A stretch of DNA of 5,950 nucleotides from an uncultured Ruminococcus sp. (GCA_937898375.1 CALEJX010000048.1:1-5950); one strand, 5' to 3'. Positions 1 to 5,843 are shown, counted from the first letter of the stretch. A program made the numbers and translations. The notes: generated by a model from the letters alone, not told the origin.

Positions 1-3
1 AAA

Positions 4-81
4 TGCAACAATTGCAGAAATGTTGCCAAATTAAATATAAAATCATTTGTTTGCACAAGGCAATACCCCTGAAATTGTGCA
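4..81. repeat. Leader region with inverted repeats at the left edge
   Basis: This AT-rich stretch holds no supported gene but carries two separate dyads. GCAACA at 5-10 pairs with TGTTGC at 21-26 (10-nt spacer), with a smaller TGCAA/TTGCA dyad nested at 4-16. TGCACAA at 52-58 pairs with TTGTGCA at 75-81 (16-nt spacer). A weak divergent promoter can be read on the minus strand (TTGTGC at 53-58, 17-nt spacer, TTTAAT at 30-35), so a leftward gene beyond the edge is possible. The dyads may be operators for it or for the response-regulator operon. The repeats are seen directly; any function is inference. Confidence 0.35.
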
Positions 82-113
82 GGATAAACATAAAATTTTG
101 AACTAAATGTGTC

Positions 114-154
114 TTGGCATCGTTAATACCCCGTTAATAAAATAATGATACAAT
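114..154 (+). promoter_or_regulatory. Candidate promoter of the two-component operon
   Basis: Two overlapping readings are possible. The first is a sigma-A promoter with TTGGCA at 114-119, an 18-nt spacer and TAAAAT at 138-143. The second uses TACAAT at 149-154 as -10 and has no good -35. In the second reading the TTAATA boxes cover the -35 zone, as expected for an activator-dependent promoter, and transcription would start near 161, leaving a short leader before the ribosome site at 175-181. The sequence does not decide between them. Confidence 0.5.
121..139 (+). promoter_or_regulatory. Tandem CGTTAATA direct repeat, likely response-regulator box
   Basis: CGTTAATA occurs at 121-128 and again at 132-139, exactly 11 bp apart, so both copies face the same side of the helix. 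The inner hexamers (TTAATA, 5 nt, TTAATA) fit the TT(A/C/T)A(C/T)A boxes with 5-bp spacing known for PhoP of Bacillus subtilis, and generally the tandem head-to-tail sites of OmpR/PhoB-family regulators. Because the first gene downstream encodes such a regulator, autoregulation is the natural inference. If TACAAT at 149-154 is the -10, the boxes lie at about -38 to -22. Confidence 0.5.
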
Positions 155-186
155 ACATTATATGCAACGTGAACGGAGGGGTAAAA

Positions 187-864
187 ATGTTTCACATACT
201 TGTGGTGGAGGACGACACCAACACTCGCAGGCTGACCTGTGATGTGCTTAACGACAACGGCTACACGCCTATCGAAGCTCGTGACGGTGTGGAGGCTCTC
301 GAAATAATGGACGAAAAGCACGTTGACCTTATTATAATGGACGTTATGATGCCTCGCATGGACGGCTTGGAGCTTTGCGAAACTATACGCAAGGCTGGGT
401 TTCAAACGCCTATTTTAATGGTGACGGCTAAGGAGACGGCTTTTGACAAAAAGCAAGGCTTTATAAAAGGTACAGACGATTACATGGTGAAGCCTGTGGA
501 CGAGGAGGAAATGCTTCTGCGTATTCAGGCGCTTTTGCGGCGTTCGCAGATAGTGAGCGACCACAAGATAACTGTGGGCGACACCACCCTCGACTATGAC
601 GCACTGACTATCAAGACGCCCGAGGGCATAAGGGAGCTTCCGCCGAAAGAGTTTATGCTTCTTTACAAGCTTCTTTCCTATCCCGACAAGATATTCACTC
701 GCCGTCAGCTCATGGACGAGCTTTGGGATATGACCTCGGACACTGACGAGCGCACTGTGGACGTACACATAAACCGCATAAGAGAGCATTTGAAAAACAA
801 CCACGATTTTGAGATAGTGACAGTGAGAGGGCTTGGCTACAAGGCGGTCAAGCTGAAAGGATAG
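187..864 (+). CDS. OmpR/PhoB-family response regulator
   Basis: This cytoplasmic transcription factor is phosphorylated by the partner kinase encoded immediately downstream. The 225-residue protein has the usual family length. The receiver domain spans about 1-118, with acidic pocket D9/D10, phospho-acceptor D52 in the IIMDVMMP strand, switch residues T80 and Y99, and conserved K102 before P103. The winged-helix DNA-binding domain spans about 127-224, with the recognition-helix segment RTVDVHINRIREHL (189-202) and the wing VRGLGYK (213-219). An upstream in-frame ATG at 145 exists, but ATG 187 is preferred: GGAGGGG at 175-181 sits 5 nt before it, and the receiver fold begins at once with FHILVVEDD. 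The kinase starts 3 nt after the stop. The target genes cannot be told from the sequence; the name PhoP-like would rest only on the promoter boxes. Confidence 0.95.
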   Translation: MFHILVVEDDTNTRRLTCDVLNDNGYTPIEARDGVEALEIMDEKHVDLIIMDVMMPRMDGLELCETIRKAGFQTPILMVTAKETAFDKKQGFIKGTDDYMVKPVDEEEMLLRIQALLRRSQIVSDHKITVGDTTLDYDALTIKTPEGIRELPPKEFMLLYKLLSYPDKIFTRRQLMDELWDMTSDTDERTVDVHINRIREHLKNNHDFEIVTVRGLGYKAVKLKG

Positions 865-867
865 CCT

Positions 868-1938
868 ATGAAAAAACATCTTATCTCTGCACTTCGCTCA
901 GAGCGCAGGCGAAATTACACCATGAATGCCAGCATAGTTTCGGCGGTATTTATGATAATGATATGGGCAGGGCTTCTCACGGGATTTATAATGGTGGGCA
1001 TAAAAAGATGCCTGCATTTTGTATCCCCTTTGCAAATGCCTTTCGTTTTCCTTATTGTGGGGCTTATCGTATCGGTAATAATAGGCACTTGCATTTCTGC
1101 CGCTGTGGCAAGCAAGATAGTCGGTCCTGTGCGTGAAGTAAAAAAGGCTATGCACAGAGTAGAAAAAGGAGATTTCTCACAGAGGTTAGAGGTAACAGGC
1201 TTTAACGGCGAGGTCGACGAGCTTATAGAAAGCTACAACAAAATGGCGCAGGAGCTTGGGGGTATCGAGATGTTCAGGGAGAATTTTATCAACAGCTTCT
1301 CCCATGAGTTCAAAACTCCTATCGTTTCTATCCAAGGCTTTGCGAAACAACTGAAAAAAGAAAATCTCTCAGAGGAGAAAAAGCAGGAGTACATTGACAT
1401 TATCATCAGTGAGTCAAAGCGTTTGACCAATCTTTCATCGAATATCCTTATGCTTTCAAAGCTTGAAAATCAGCAGATAATCACTGACAAGACAAGCTTT
1501 TCCCTTGACGAGCAGATAAGAAACTGCATACTTCTTCTGGAAAAGCAATGGACGGCTAAAAACATAAGTTTTGACATTGATATGCAGGAGATACAATACA
1601 CCACCAATGCGGAAATGCTTTCGCAGGTGTGGGTGAACATAATAGGCAACGCCATAAAATTCTCTCCTGAGGACAGCACTATCAGAGTAAAGCTTTTCAA
1701 AAAAGGTGATGTGATAACAGCGGAGATAACTGACCGTGGCATTGGCATGGATCAGCAGACCATATCCCACATTTTCGAGCGTTTTTATCAGGGTGACAGC
1801 GCACACGCCGCAGAGGGAAACGGGCTTGGTTTACCCCTTGTTAAGCGCATTGTTGAGCTTTGCAGTGGTAACATCAGGGTTGAATCACAATACGGAAAGG
1901 GTACGAATTTTATTGTTACGCTGCCTGAGAACGGATAA
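868..1938 (+). CDS. Sensor histidine kinase, HAMP/HisKA/HATPase, short-loop type
   Basis: This membrane histidine protein kinase would phosphorylate the regulator encoded just upstream. In its 356 residues, transmembrane helix 1 lies at about 22-45 and helix 2 at about 57-81, leaving only some 11 residues outside the membrane. A HAMP linker (about 82-134) follows, then the HisKA dimerisation helix with H-box FSHEFKTP and phospho-acceptor H146. The ATP-binding domain contains the N-box (N257, N261), G1 DRGIGM (289-294), F-box FERF (303-306) and G2 GNGLGL (317-322). All catalytic motifs look intact. The ribosome site AAAGGA (856-861) lies inside the end of the preceding gene, 6 nt before ATG, so the two genes are co-transcribed and probably translationally coupled. 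The tiny loop argues against a periplasmic-type ligand domain; membrane-state or partner-protein sensing is inferred. Confidence 0.95.
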   Translation: MKKHLISALRSERRRNYTMNASIVSAVFMIMIWAGLLTGFIMVGIKRCLHFVSPLQMPFVFLIVGLIVSVIIGTCISAAVASKIVGPVREVKKAMHRVEKGDFSQRLEVTGFNGEVDELIESYNKMAQELGGIEMFRENFINSFSHEFKTPIVSIQGFAKQLKKENLSEEKKQEYIDIIISESKRLTNLSSNILMLSKLENQQIITDKTSFSLDEQIRNCILLLEKQWTAKNISFDIDMQEIQYTTNAEMLSQVWVNIIGNAIKFSPEDSTIRVKLFKKGDVITAEITDRGIGMDQQTISHIFERFYQGDSAHAAEGNGLGLPLVKRIVELCSGNIRVESQYGKGTNFIVTLPENG

Positions 1939-1947
1939 GCATACAAA

Positions 1948-1988
1948 AAGGGCGGGTATTTCGTGGGAAATATCCGTCCTTGATTTTT
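1948..1988. terminator. Strong bidirectional intrinsic terminator
   Basis: A 15-bp stem pairs 1948-1962 with 1967-1981, including two G-T wobbles, around the 4-nt loop GTGG. It is followed by TTTTT at 1984-1988 on the + strand, 9 nt after the kinase stop codon. Read on the minus strand, the same stem is followed by CCCTTTTTGTAT, so it can also end the metY-fic transcript coming from the right. It thus serves as a shared terminator between convergent operons. Confidence 0.88.
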
Positions 1989-2002
1989 ATCTGAAAGTCT
2001 GC

Positions 2003-2040
2003 AAACAGGCGGGCGACCTGAGGTAGCCCCTACAGGCAGG
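2003..2040. repeat. Short GC-rich palindromic intergenic repeat, copy 1
   Basis: An imperfect palindrome (2011-2019 against 2021-2029, one mismatch at 2015/2025) centres on ACCTGAGGT. The block from 2003 to 2023 matches 4033-4052 in the same orientation with one missing base and two substitutions. Two related copies in separate gaps between genes suggest a REP-like dispersed element rather than gene-specific sequence. It lies between the shared terminator and the end of the extended fic frame. Confidence 0.45.
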
Positions 2041-2050
2041 TAACATATTT

Positions 2051-2197
2051 TTATCTCAGGTCATCAATGCAGTAGCTGTTATAACCCTCGTAATAATAGC
2101 TTTGGTCTATGCCTTTCATAAACAGCTCTCGGTCGTTTATATCCGCTGTGAGGGCGTTTTTCAGCAGATGTTTTATTTCAATATCACGAATGGGGCT
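2051..2197 (-). pseudogene. fic 3' remnant encoding the C-terminal inhibitory segment
   Basis: Immediately after the fic stop TGA (2198-2200) the same frame remains open for 48 codons, ending at TAA 2051-2053. It begins SPIRDIEIK and, numbered through the stop, carries S187-Y-Y-Y-E191-G192. This matches the (S/T)xxxE(G/N) inhibitory motif that class III Fic proteins such as NmFic hold at their C-terminus, where the Glu blocks productive ATP binding. With it the protein would be 202 residues, close to NmFic (about 190). Continuous family-like coding past a stop is good evidence that the TGA is a recent nonsense change, probably from an Arg codon. No separate start codon with a ribosome site is evident here, so I treat it as untranslated unless the stop is read through. 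Confidence 0.8.
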
Positions 2198-2659
2198 TCA
2201 TTCCATGGCAAGGAGATAATCTTCCTTGTCTATCATGCTCCAATCAATCGCCATGGAAAGCTCTTTTCTGAACATCATATCCAGCCATATGCGCATTGAC
2301 CTGCCGTTGCCCTCTCTGAAAGAGTGAGCAATATTCATTTCAACATACTTTTCCACTATGCTGTCAAAGTCGCCCTGCGGCATTTTTTCGATATTTTCAA
2401 GGGAGCTTTCAAGATACATAACAGGGGCAAATCGAAAGCCGCCTTTTGCAATATTCACACTCCTTATTTTTCCTGCGAAATCATAGATATCCTCGAAAAG
2501 ATATTTGTGTGTCTCTGCAAGAGCCTGAAAACTGCCTGCTTTTTGCTTATCCAAAATGCCAAGTTCAAACAGCTTTACAGCCTTTTCCTTGCTGAGCTTT
2601 TCTTCTGTTCTTGCAAGGGTCGCAGAGTCGGTTATACCAAGTTTGTTTTCCAAAGCCAT
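2198..2659 (-). CDS. Fic-family protein adenylyltransferase, truncated by in-frame TGA
   Basis: Fic enzymes usually transfer AMP from ATP to a hydroxyl side chain of a target protein in the cytoplasm. The 153-residue product keeps the Fic core, with active-site motif H112-S-F-R-E116-G-N118-G-R120 and R123, including catalytic His, the metal-binding acidic residue and the phosphate-binding glycine loop. The flap segment GGFRFAPVMYLE lies near 73-84. The motif position usually Pro after His is Ser113 (codon TCT). The start ATG 2657-2659 has AGGAG (2668-2672) 8 nt upstream. The gene begins 24 nt after metY, so it is probably co-transcribed. Translation stops at TGA just after the core, removing the C-terminal helix that normally inhibits class III Fic proteins. 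No separate antitoxin gene is adjacent. Whether the short form folds, and what it modifies, is unknown. Confidence 0.85.
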   Translation of the reverse strand: MALENKLGITDSATLARTEEKLSKEKAVKLFELGILDKQKAGSFQALAETHKYLFEDIYDFAGKIRSVNIAKGGFRFAPVMYLESSLENIEKMPQGDFDSIVEKYVEMNIAHSFREGNGRSMRIWLDMMFRKELSMAIDWSMIDKEDYLLAME

Positions 2660-2683
2660 AAGTTGTTCTCCTCTCGGTGGATC

Positions 2684-3949
2684 TTAGATAGCCGCAAAGC
2701 CCTGCTTCAGATCGTCGATGATATCCTCGACATTTTCAAGACCTACGGAAAGTCTTATCATTCCGCCGTTTATGCCTGCGGCAACGAGCTGTTCGTCTGA
2801 AAGCTGTCTGTGTGTTGCGGAAGCTGGGTGGAGGATACAAGTGCGGATATCGGCAACGTGGACTTCGTTGGAAGCAAGTTTAAGGCTGTCCATGAACTTT
2901 GCCGCTGTATCTCTGCCGCCCTTGATAACGAATGAGATAACGCCTGCTGTGCCAAGCGGGAGATACTTTTCGGCAAGCTTATGGTACTTATCGCTTTCAA
3001 GTCCAGGATAGGCAACGGACTCTACTTTATCATTGCTTTCAAGGAATTTTGCCACTGTGAGCGCATTCTCGCAATACTGCTTCATTCTTACAGGGAGAGT
3101 TTCAAGTCCCAGATTGAGCAGGAATGAAGAATTTGCGGCAGGATAACAGCCGAAATCTCTCATGAGCTGCATTCTTGCTTTTACGATATAAGGTGCGAAT
3201 GAATATTTCTCGGTATAGACAATGCCGTGATAGCTTTCGTCAGGCTCGGTCATGCAAGGGAACTTTCCCCCTGTCCAATCGAACTTGCCGCTGTCAACGA
3301 TAACGCCGCCCACCTGAATTGCGTGGCCGTCCATATACTTTGATGTAGAATGGATAACGATATCTGCGCCCCACTGGATAGGTCTGCAAAGATATGGGGT
3401 AGCGAAAGTATTATCCACGATAAGAGGTACGCCGTTTTTATGGGCTATCTTTGCAAAACGCTCGATATCGAAAACTGTCAGCGCAGGGTTTGCGATAGTT
3501 TCGCCGAAAACAAGCTTTGTGTTGTCCTTGAAAGCCGCCTGTATCTCATCGTCTGTGGCGTCAGGGTCAACATAGATACACTCTATGCCAAGTCTTTTCA
3601 TTGTTATGCTGAAAAGGTTTATTGTGCCGCCATAAATAGAGGTGGAAGCTATAAAGCTGTCCCCTGCCTGACAGATGTTCAGGATAGAGCAAAGTGTGGC
3701 AGCCTGTCCGCTCGATGTACACATTGCGGCTGCGCCGCCCTCGAGAGCGGCTATTTTCTTCTCAACTGCGTCTGTAGTAGGGTTTGCAAAACGTGAGTAG
3801 ATCAGGCTCTTGGTAGGGTCGTCAAAGACCTCAGCTATCTCTTTTGACGAGTCATAGACGTAGGTCGTGCTTTGTACGATAGGCACTACTCTCGGCTCTC
3901 CGTTTTTAGGCGTATAGCCCTCGTGTAAACATTGTGTTTCGATCTTCAA
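2684..3949 (-). CDS. metY: O-acetylhomoserine sulfhydrylase (aminocarboxypropyltransferase)
   Basis: This cytoplasmic PLP enzyme makes homocysteine from O-acetylhomoserine and sulfide, the direct sulfhydrylation step of methionine synthesis. The 421 residues have normal family length and the fold-type I Cys/Met-metabolism architecture. Visible motifs are Y51-S-R53-x-x-N-P-T (phosphate contact from the neighbouring subunit), SSGQAA (79-84), D179-NTFATPY for the PLP ring nitrogen, and HSTSK with Schiff-base K204. The segment YSRFANPT plus the long insert around 215-260 favours MetY over the shorter MetB/MetC. The start is TTG at 3947-3949: an in-frame TGA directly precedes it, AAAGGA (3960-3965) lies 10 nt upstream, and the N-terminus MKIETQCLHEGYTP fits the family. 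No SAM riboswitch is seen ahead of it; a palindrome in the leader may control it. fic follows at 24 nt. Confidence 0.94.
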   Translation of the reverse strand: MKIETQCLHEGYTPKNGEPRVVPIVQSTTYVYDSSKEIAEVFDDPTKSLIYSRFANPTTDAVEKKIAALEGGAAAMCTSSGQAATLCSILNICQAGDSFIASTSIYGGTINLFSITMKRLGIECIYVDPDATDDEIQAAFKDNTKLVFGETIANPALTVFDIERFAKIAHKNGVPLIVDNTFATPYLCRPIQWGADIVIHSTSKYMDGHAIQVGGVIVDSGKFDWTGGKFPCMTEPDESYHGIVYTEKYSFAPYIVKARMQLMRDFGCYPAANSSFLLNLGLETLPVRMKQYCENALTVAKFLESNDKVESVAYPGLESDKYHKLAEKYLPLGTAGVISFVIKGGRDTAAKFMDSLKLASNEVHVADIRTCILHPASATHRQLSDEQLVAAGINGGMIRLSVGLENVEDIIDDLKQGFAAI

Positions 3950-3968
3950 TCAAATCAAATCCTTTCAA

Positions 3969-3996
3969 AGCGGTAAATACCGCTAAATTTTTACCG
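3969..3996 (-). promoter_or_regulatory. Palindrome in the metY leader, possible operator
   Basis: AGCGGTA (3969-3975) and TACCGCT (3978-3984) form a perfect 7-bp dyad around AA, and an extra half-site TACCG lies at 3992-3996. The dyad ends 3 nt before the metY ribosome site (3960-3965). It could be a repressor operator. In RNA it would form a 6-bp hairpin with a 4-nt loop beside the ribosome site. It has no T-tract, so it is not a terminator. I cannot match it to a named regulator. Confidence 0.45.
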
Positions 3997-4022
3997 ATAT
4001 AAAATATTAAAAAGCTTTTCAA
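3996..4022 (-). promoter_or_regulatory. Weak candidate promoter for metY-fic
   Basis: Reading leftward, TTGAAA (4017-4022) is followed after 15 nt by TATATC (3996-4001), in a very AT-rich context. The spacing is short and the -10 is only a partial match. A promoter is expected somewhere between the lipoprotein gene and metY, but this precise placement is uncertain. Confidence 0.25.
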
Positions 4023-4027
4023 AAAGC
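4009..4027 (-). terminator. Weak terminator after the lipoprotein gene
   Basis: On the minus strand GCTTTT (4022-4027) can pair with AAAAGC (4014-4019), followed by five T residues (4009-4013). The stem is short and AT-rich, so termination may be partial and some transcription may continue into metY. Confidence 0.4.
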
Positions 4028-4032
4028 GTCCA

Positions 4033-4057
4033 AAACAGCAGGCGACCTCAGGCCGGC
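4033..4057. repeat. Short GC-rich palindromic intergenic repeat, copy 2
   Basis: Positions 4033-4052 match 2003-2023 (AAACAG, then GGCGACCT, then AGG) with one missing base and two substitutions. A short imperfect palindrome, CGACCTCAGGCCG, is centred on 4049. On the minus-strand transcript it would form a 5-6 bp hairpin shortly after the lipoprotein stop codon, so it may also act as a 3'-end structure for that mRNA. Confidence 0.42.
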
Positions 4058-4075
4058 AAAGCATCATAAATACGT

Positions 4076-5182
4076 TTATTCTGCATAGTGAAAACTCATA
4101 GCTGAATCAAAAATATTTTCTCCCATTGAAACATACTTTAGCGGTATCATCACATTATATTGTATATATTCGCTGTCAGAAAACTCATATATGCCCTGAA
4201 CGTTCACACTTTGATCCTCACCCAGAGCCGCAATAACACAGCCTCGCTTGCCGTTACCAAGGTCAAGTCCCCGATAATCAAGCCAAACATTATCGTCAGA
4301 TATGATATCAGCCGACTTTGCATACATATCAAGCATATCATCGACTGTAGTCTTGTCAAGCCGCTGGTAATAAGACAATGACAGGTTTAAGCCGTCATAT
4401 TTTTCGTCCACTTTGCCGTCAATAAGGTTTGCATAGACTATCTTCACATCTCTTGTGCCGTCAAAATCGTCTGTGGTTATCTCTTGCTTTTCCGCCTTTG
4501 CGGCAGAAAATCCACCTATCTCAGGCAGATCTAAAGCGGCAGAAAAATCTGAAAGCTCTATGGTCAGACCGTTTTCAACATCATAACGGTCTGTATCCAC
4601 CGACTCTCCGTTAAACATATCATAAACATAACTGTCTATGACCATGTAAACGCCACCCGTGGTGATATTCGCAGAAATGCCATTTTCGTCAACGAAACTT
4701 TCAAGTTTCGTGAACGTGCTGTCCTCGTCAAACTGCATTATAACCGCACTGGCTTTCTGATCGTTGCTTATTTTGTCACTAAACTCAAAGCGAATGACCC
4801 CACCTCCGAAATCAGCGTCAGTATACTTCACAGGTATACTAAGAAGCGGTTCGTCAGAGTTTATCATTGCGTTTATGCCATAATAATCAGAAAGCTTTGC
4901 TCCTGCACCAAAATTGCCCTCTACGGTGCATTTTGCCGTATATGGTATTTCACTAAGATCACAAACAAGCTCAGGGTCATGGATCATTTCCGCCTGCGAA
5001 CTGTCGTCCGCCTGTGAACTTTCTTCCATGCTGTCAGGCGTATCTGATACCGCTTCCGTAGTGGTGGTAGTATCTTTTGTTTCCAAAACGCTGTCTGCGG
5101 TTTCCTCAACGGGTCCGCAGGCACAAAGTATTGCCGACAACACTGCCGCAAGCAATATAGCTGTTTTTCTGTTCTTTTTCAT
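4076..5182 (-). CDS. Predicted surface lipoprotein of unknown function
   Basis: This is a secreted, lipid-anchored protein of 368 residues. A basic N-terminus (MKKNRK) precedes a hydrophobic stretch (8-19) and a lipobox LCAC, with C22 the likely lipidated residue. A low-complexity acidic Ser/Thr/Glu linker follows (about 25-66), including a Thr run (38-42) and a tandem SSQA repeat, typical of a flexible tether across the cell wall. Residues about 70-185 look beta-rich, with an IPVKYTDADFGGGVIRFEF strand pair and a TTGGVYMVID ending, reminiscent of small beta-sandwich modules in Ruminococcus surface proteins. A second region of unknown fold covers about 230-368. No catalytic motif is recognised. 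The start ATG has GGGAGA (5191-5196) 8 nt upstream. The gene lies 39 nt after the upstream gene and is probably in its operon. Membrane anchoring is well supported; the role is not. Confidence 0.85.
   Translation of the reverse strand: MKKNRKTAILLAAVLSAILCACGPVEETADSVLETKDTTTTTEAVSDTPDSMEESSQADDSSQAEMIHDPELVCDLSEIPYTAKCTVEGNFGAGAKLSDYYGINAMINSDEPLLSIPVKYTDADFGGGVIRFEFSDKISNDQKASAVIMQFDEDSTFTKLESFVDENGISANITTGGVYMVIDSYVYDMFNGESVDTDRYDVENGLTIELSDFSAALDLPEIGGFSAAKAEKQEITTDDFDGTRDVKIVYANLIDGKVDEKYDGLNLSLSYYQRLDKTTVDDMLDMYAKSADIISDDNVWLDYRGLDLGNGKRGCVIAALGEDQSVNVQGIYEFSDSEYIQYNVMIPLKYVSMGENIFDSAMSFHYAE
4990..5020 (-). repeat. 18-bp tandem repeat inside the lipoprotein linker
   Basis: CCGCCTGCGAACT at 4990-5002 recurs at 5008-5020 with a single change, a period of 18 nt. 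It encodes the two SSQA units at residues 55-64. Because the period is six codons, gain or loss of a unit keeps the reading frame, so the tether length could vary between strains. Confidence 0.55.
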
Positions 5183-5221
5183 ATTCTGTTTCTCCCTTTA
5201 TTTTTTTATATTTTGTTTATC

Positions 5222-5839
5222 TTACAAGTCCTTGAAGTCCACCCTTGCCCCTGTCAAAGCGCTTTCCATTATTATTCTTGCACACTCTGAAAGCGAAACT
5301 GCGCTTTTGCAGGTCATCATGGCTTTTTGTATGCAAAGTCCGAAAACTATGTGAAGCTCTCCCCTGCCTGCTGACTTCTGCGCTATAGGCAGAAGCGCCT
5401 GCCAAAGAAGCTTTATATAGCTTTGGACAGTTTCACCGGTGGCACAGTTTCTTATTTTGCCAAAATTTGCGCCCCCTGCGTTCGCCGCAGTGTAGTGGAG
5501 CATTTCCCCCACGTCCGTAAAAGGCTCGTTATATTTTTGAAGCACTCCTGCGGTAAAAGACCACACTGAGTAGTTATTTCCCACCAGCTTTTCGTCAATG
5601 ATATCGCCGTAGAAATACTTTCTCCCCGACTTATCAGTGAACACTGTGAAAACGTCCTCTTCTTTAACGCCCTCTGTCATAAAAAGCTTCCGCACGTCCT
5701 GCTGGCAGGAATAGCCTGCAAGAGAGCCTATACAGCACAAAAGGGACTGAGGGTGGACATAGCCCTCGGGGCTTCTCATTGCGCTGAGAAGCCTGTCAAA
5801 GATCTCAAAGGCACTGCTTTTATATTGTTCAAGTTCCAT
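5222..5839 (-). CDS. Conserved-looking protein of unknown function, 205 residues
   Basis: I do not recognise this family. The 205-residue protein has no signal peptide or clear membrane helix, so it is probably cytoplasmic. It appears mostly alpha-helical: an amphipathic start (ELEQYKSSAFEIFDRLLSAM), a cysteine-containing segment (LLCCIGSLAGYSC), a short charged middle with DKSGRKYFYGD, and helical C-terminal segments rich in Ala, Leu and Cys. ATG 5837-5839 is chosen over an in-frame GTG at 5848 because GGTGAT (5844-5849), an exact match to part of the ribosome-site consensus, lies 4 nt before the ATG, while the GTG has none. The gene overlaps no neighbour: the upstream frame ends 5 nt before and the lipoprotein starts 39 nt after. 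Context suggests a shared job with the lipoprotein, but the sequence does not say what. Confidence 0.8.
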   Translation of the reverse strand: MELEQYKSSAFEIFDRLLSAMRSPEGYVHPQSLLCCIGSLAGYSCQQDVRKLFMTEGVKEEDVFTVFTDKSGRKYFYGDIIDEKLVGNNYSVWSFTAGVLQKYNEPFTDVGEMLHYTAANAGGANFGKIRNCATGETVQSYIKLLWQALLPIAQKSAGRGELHIVFGLCIQKAMMTCKSAVSLSECARIIMESALTGARVDFKDL

Positions 5840-5843
5840 TTTT

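Noticed and set aside
145..186. Upstream ATG start for the response regulator
   Set aside because: It adds 14 residues before the receiver fold, has no ribosome site, and lies within the promoter -10 region.
1736..2026. A 96-codon + strand open frame across the kinase 3' end
   Set aside because: It overlaps the kinase's conserved ATP-binding motifs in another frame and runs through the terminator stem, so it is a shadow frame.
2198..2200. TGA in fic as a recoded sense codon (Trp, Gly or selenocysteine)
   Set aside because: The other long genes have no internal TGA, Trp is written TGG, and the partial gene at the right edge seems to end with TGA. Homologs would need Arg here from memory, and no selenocysteine-type context is expected in a Fic protein. 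A nonsense change fits better.
2324..2800. A 158-codon + strand open frame opposite fic and metY
   Set aside because: It is antisense to two genes with clear family motifs, has no convincing ribosome site and has Cys/Phe-rich composition typical of a shadow.
3350..3796. A 148-codon + strand open frame inside metY
   Set aside because: It is antisense to the PLP-binding core of metY and has no sign of independent coding.
2684..3949. Cystathionine gamma-synthase or beta-lyase (MetB/MetC) instead of MetY
   Set aside because: At 421 residues with the extra central insert and the MKIETxCLHEGYTP start, it fits the longer sulfhydrylase family better than the roughly 380-residue MetB/MetC.
3950..4075. 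SAM riboswitch or T-box leader before metY
   Set aside because: The gap is only 126 nt and lacks the conserved S-box core and T-box sequence; only a short dyad and a weak hairpin are present.
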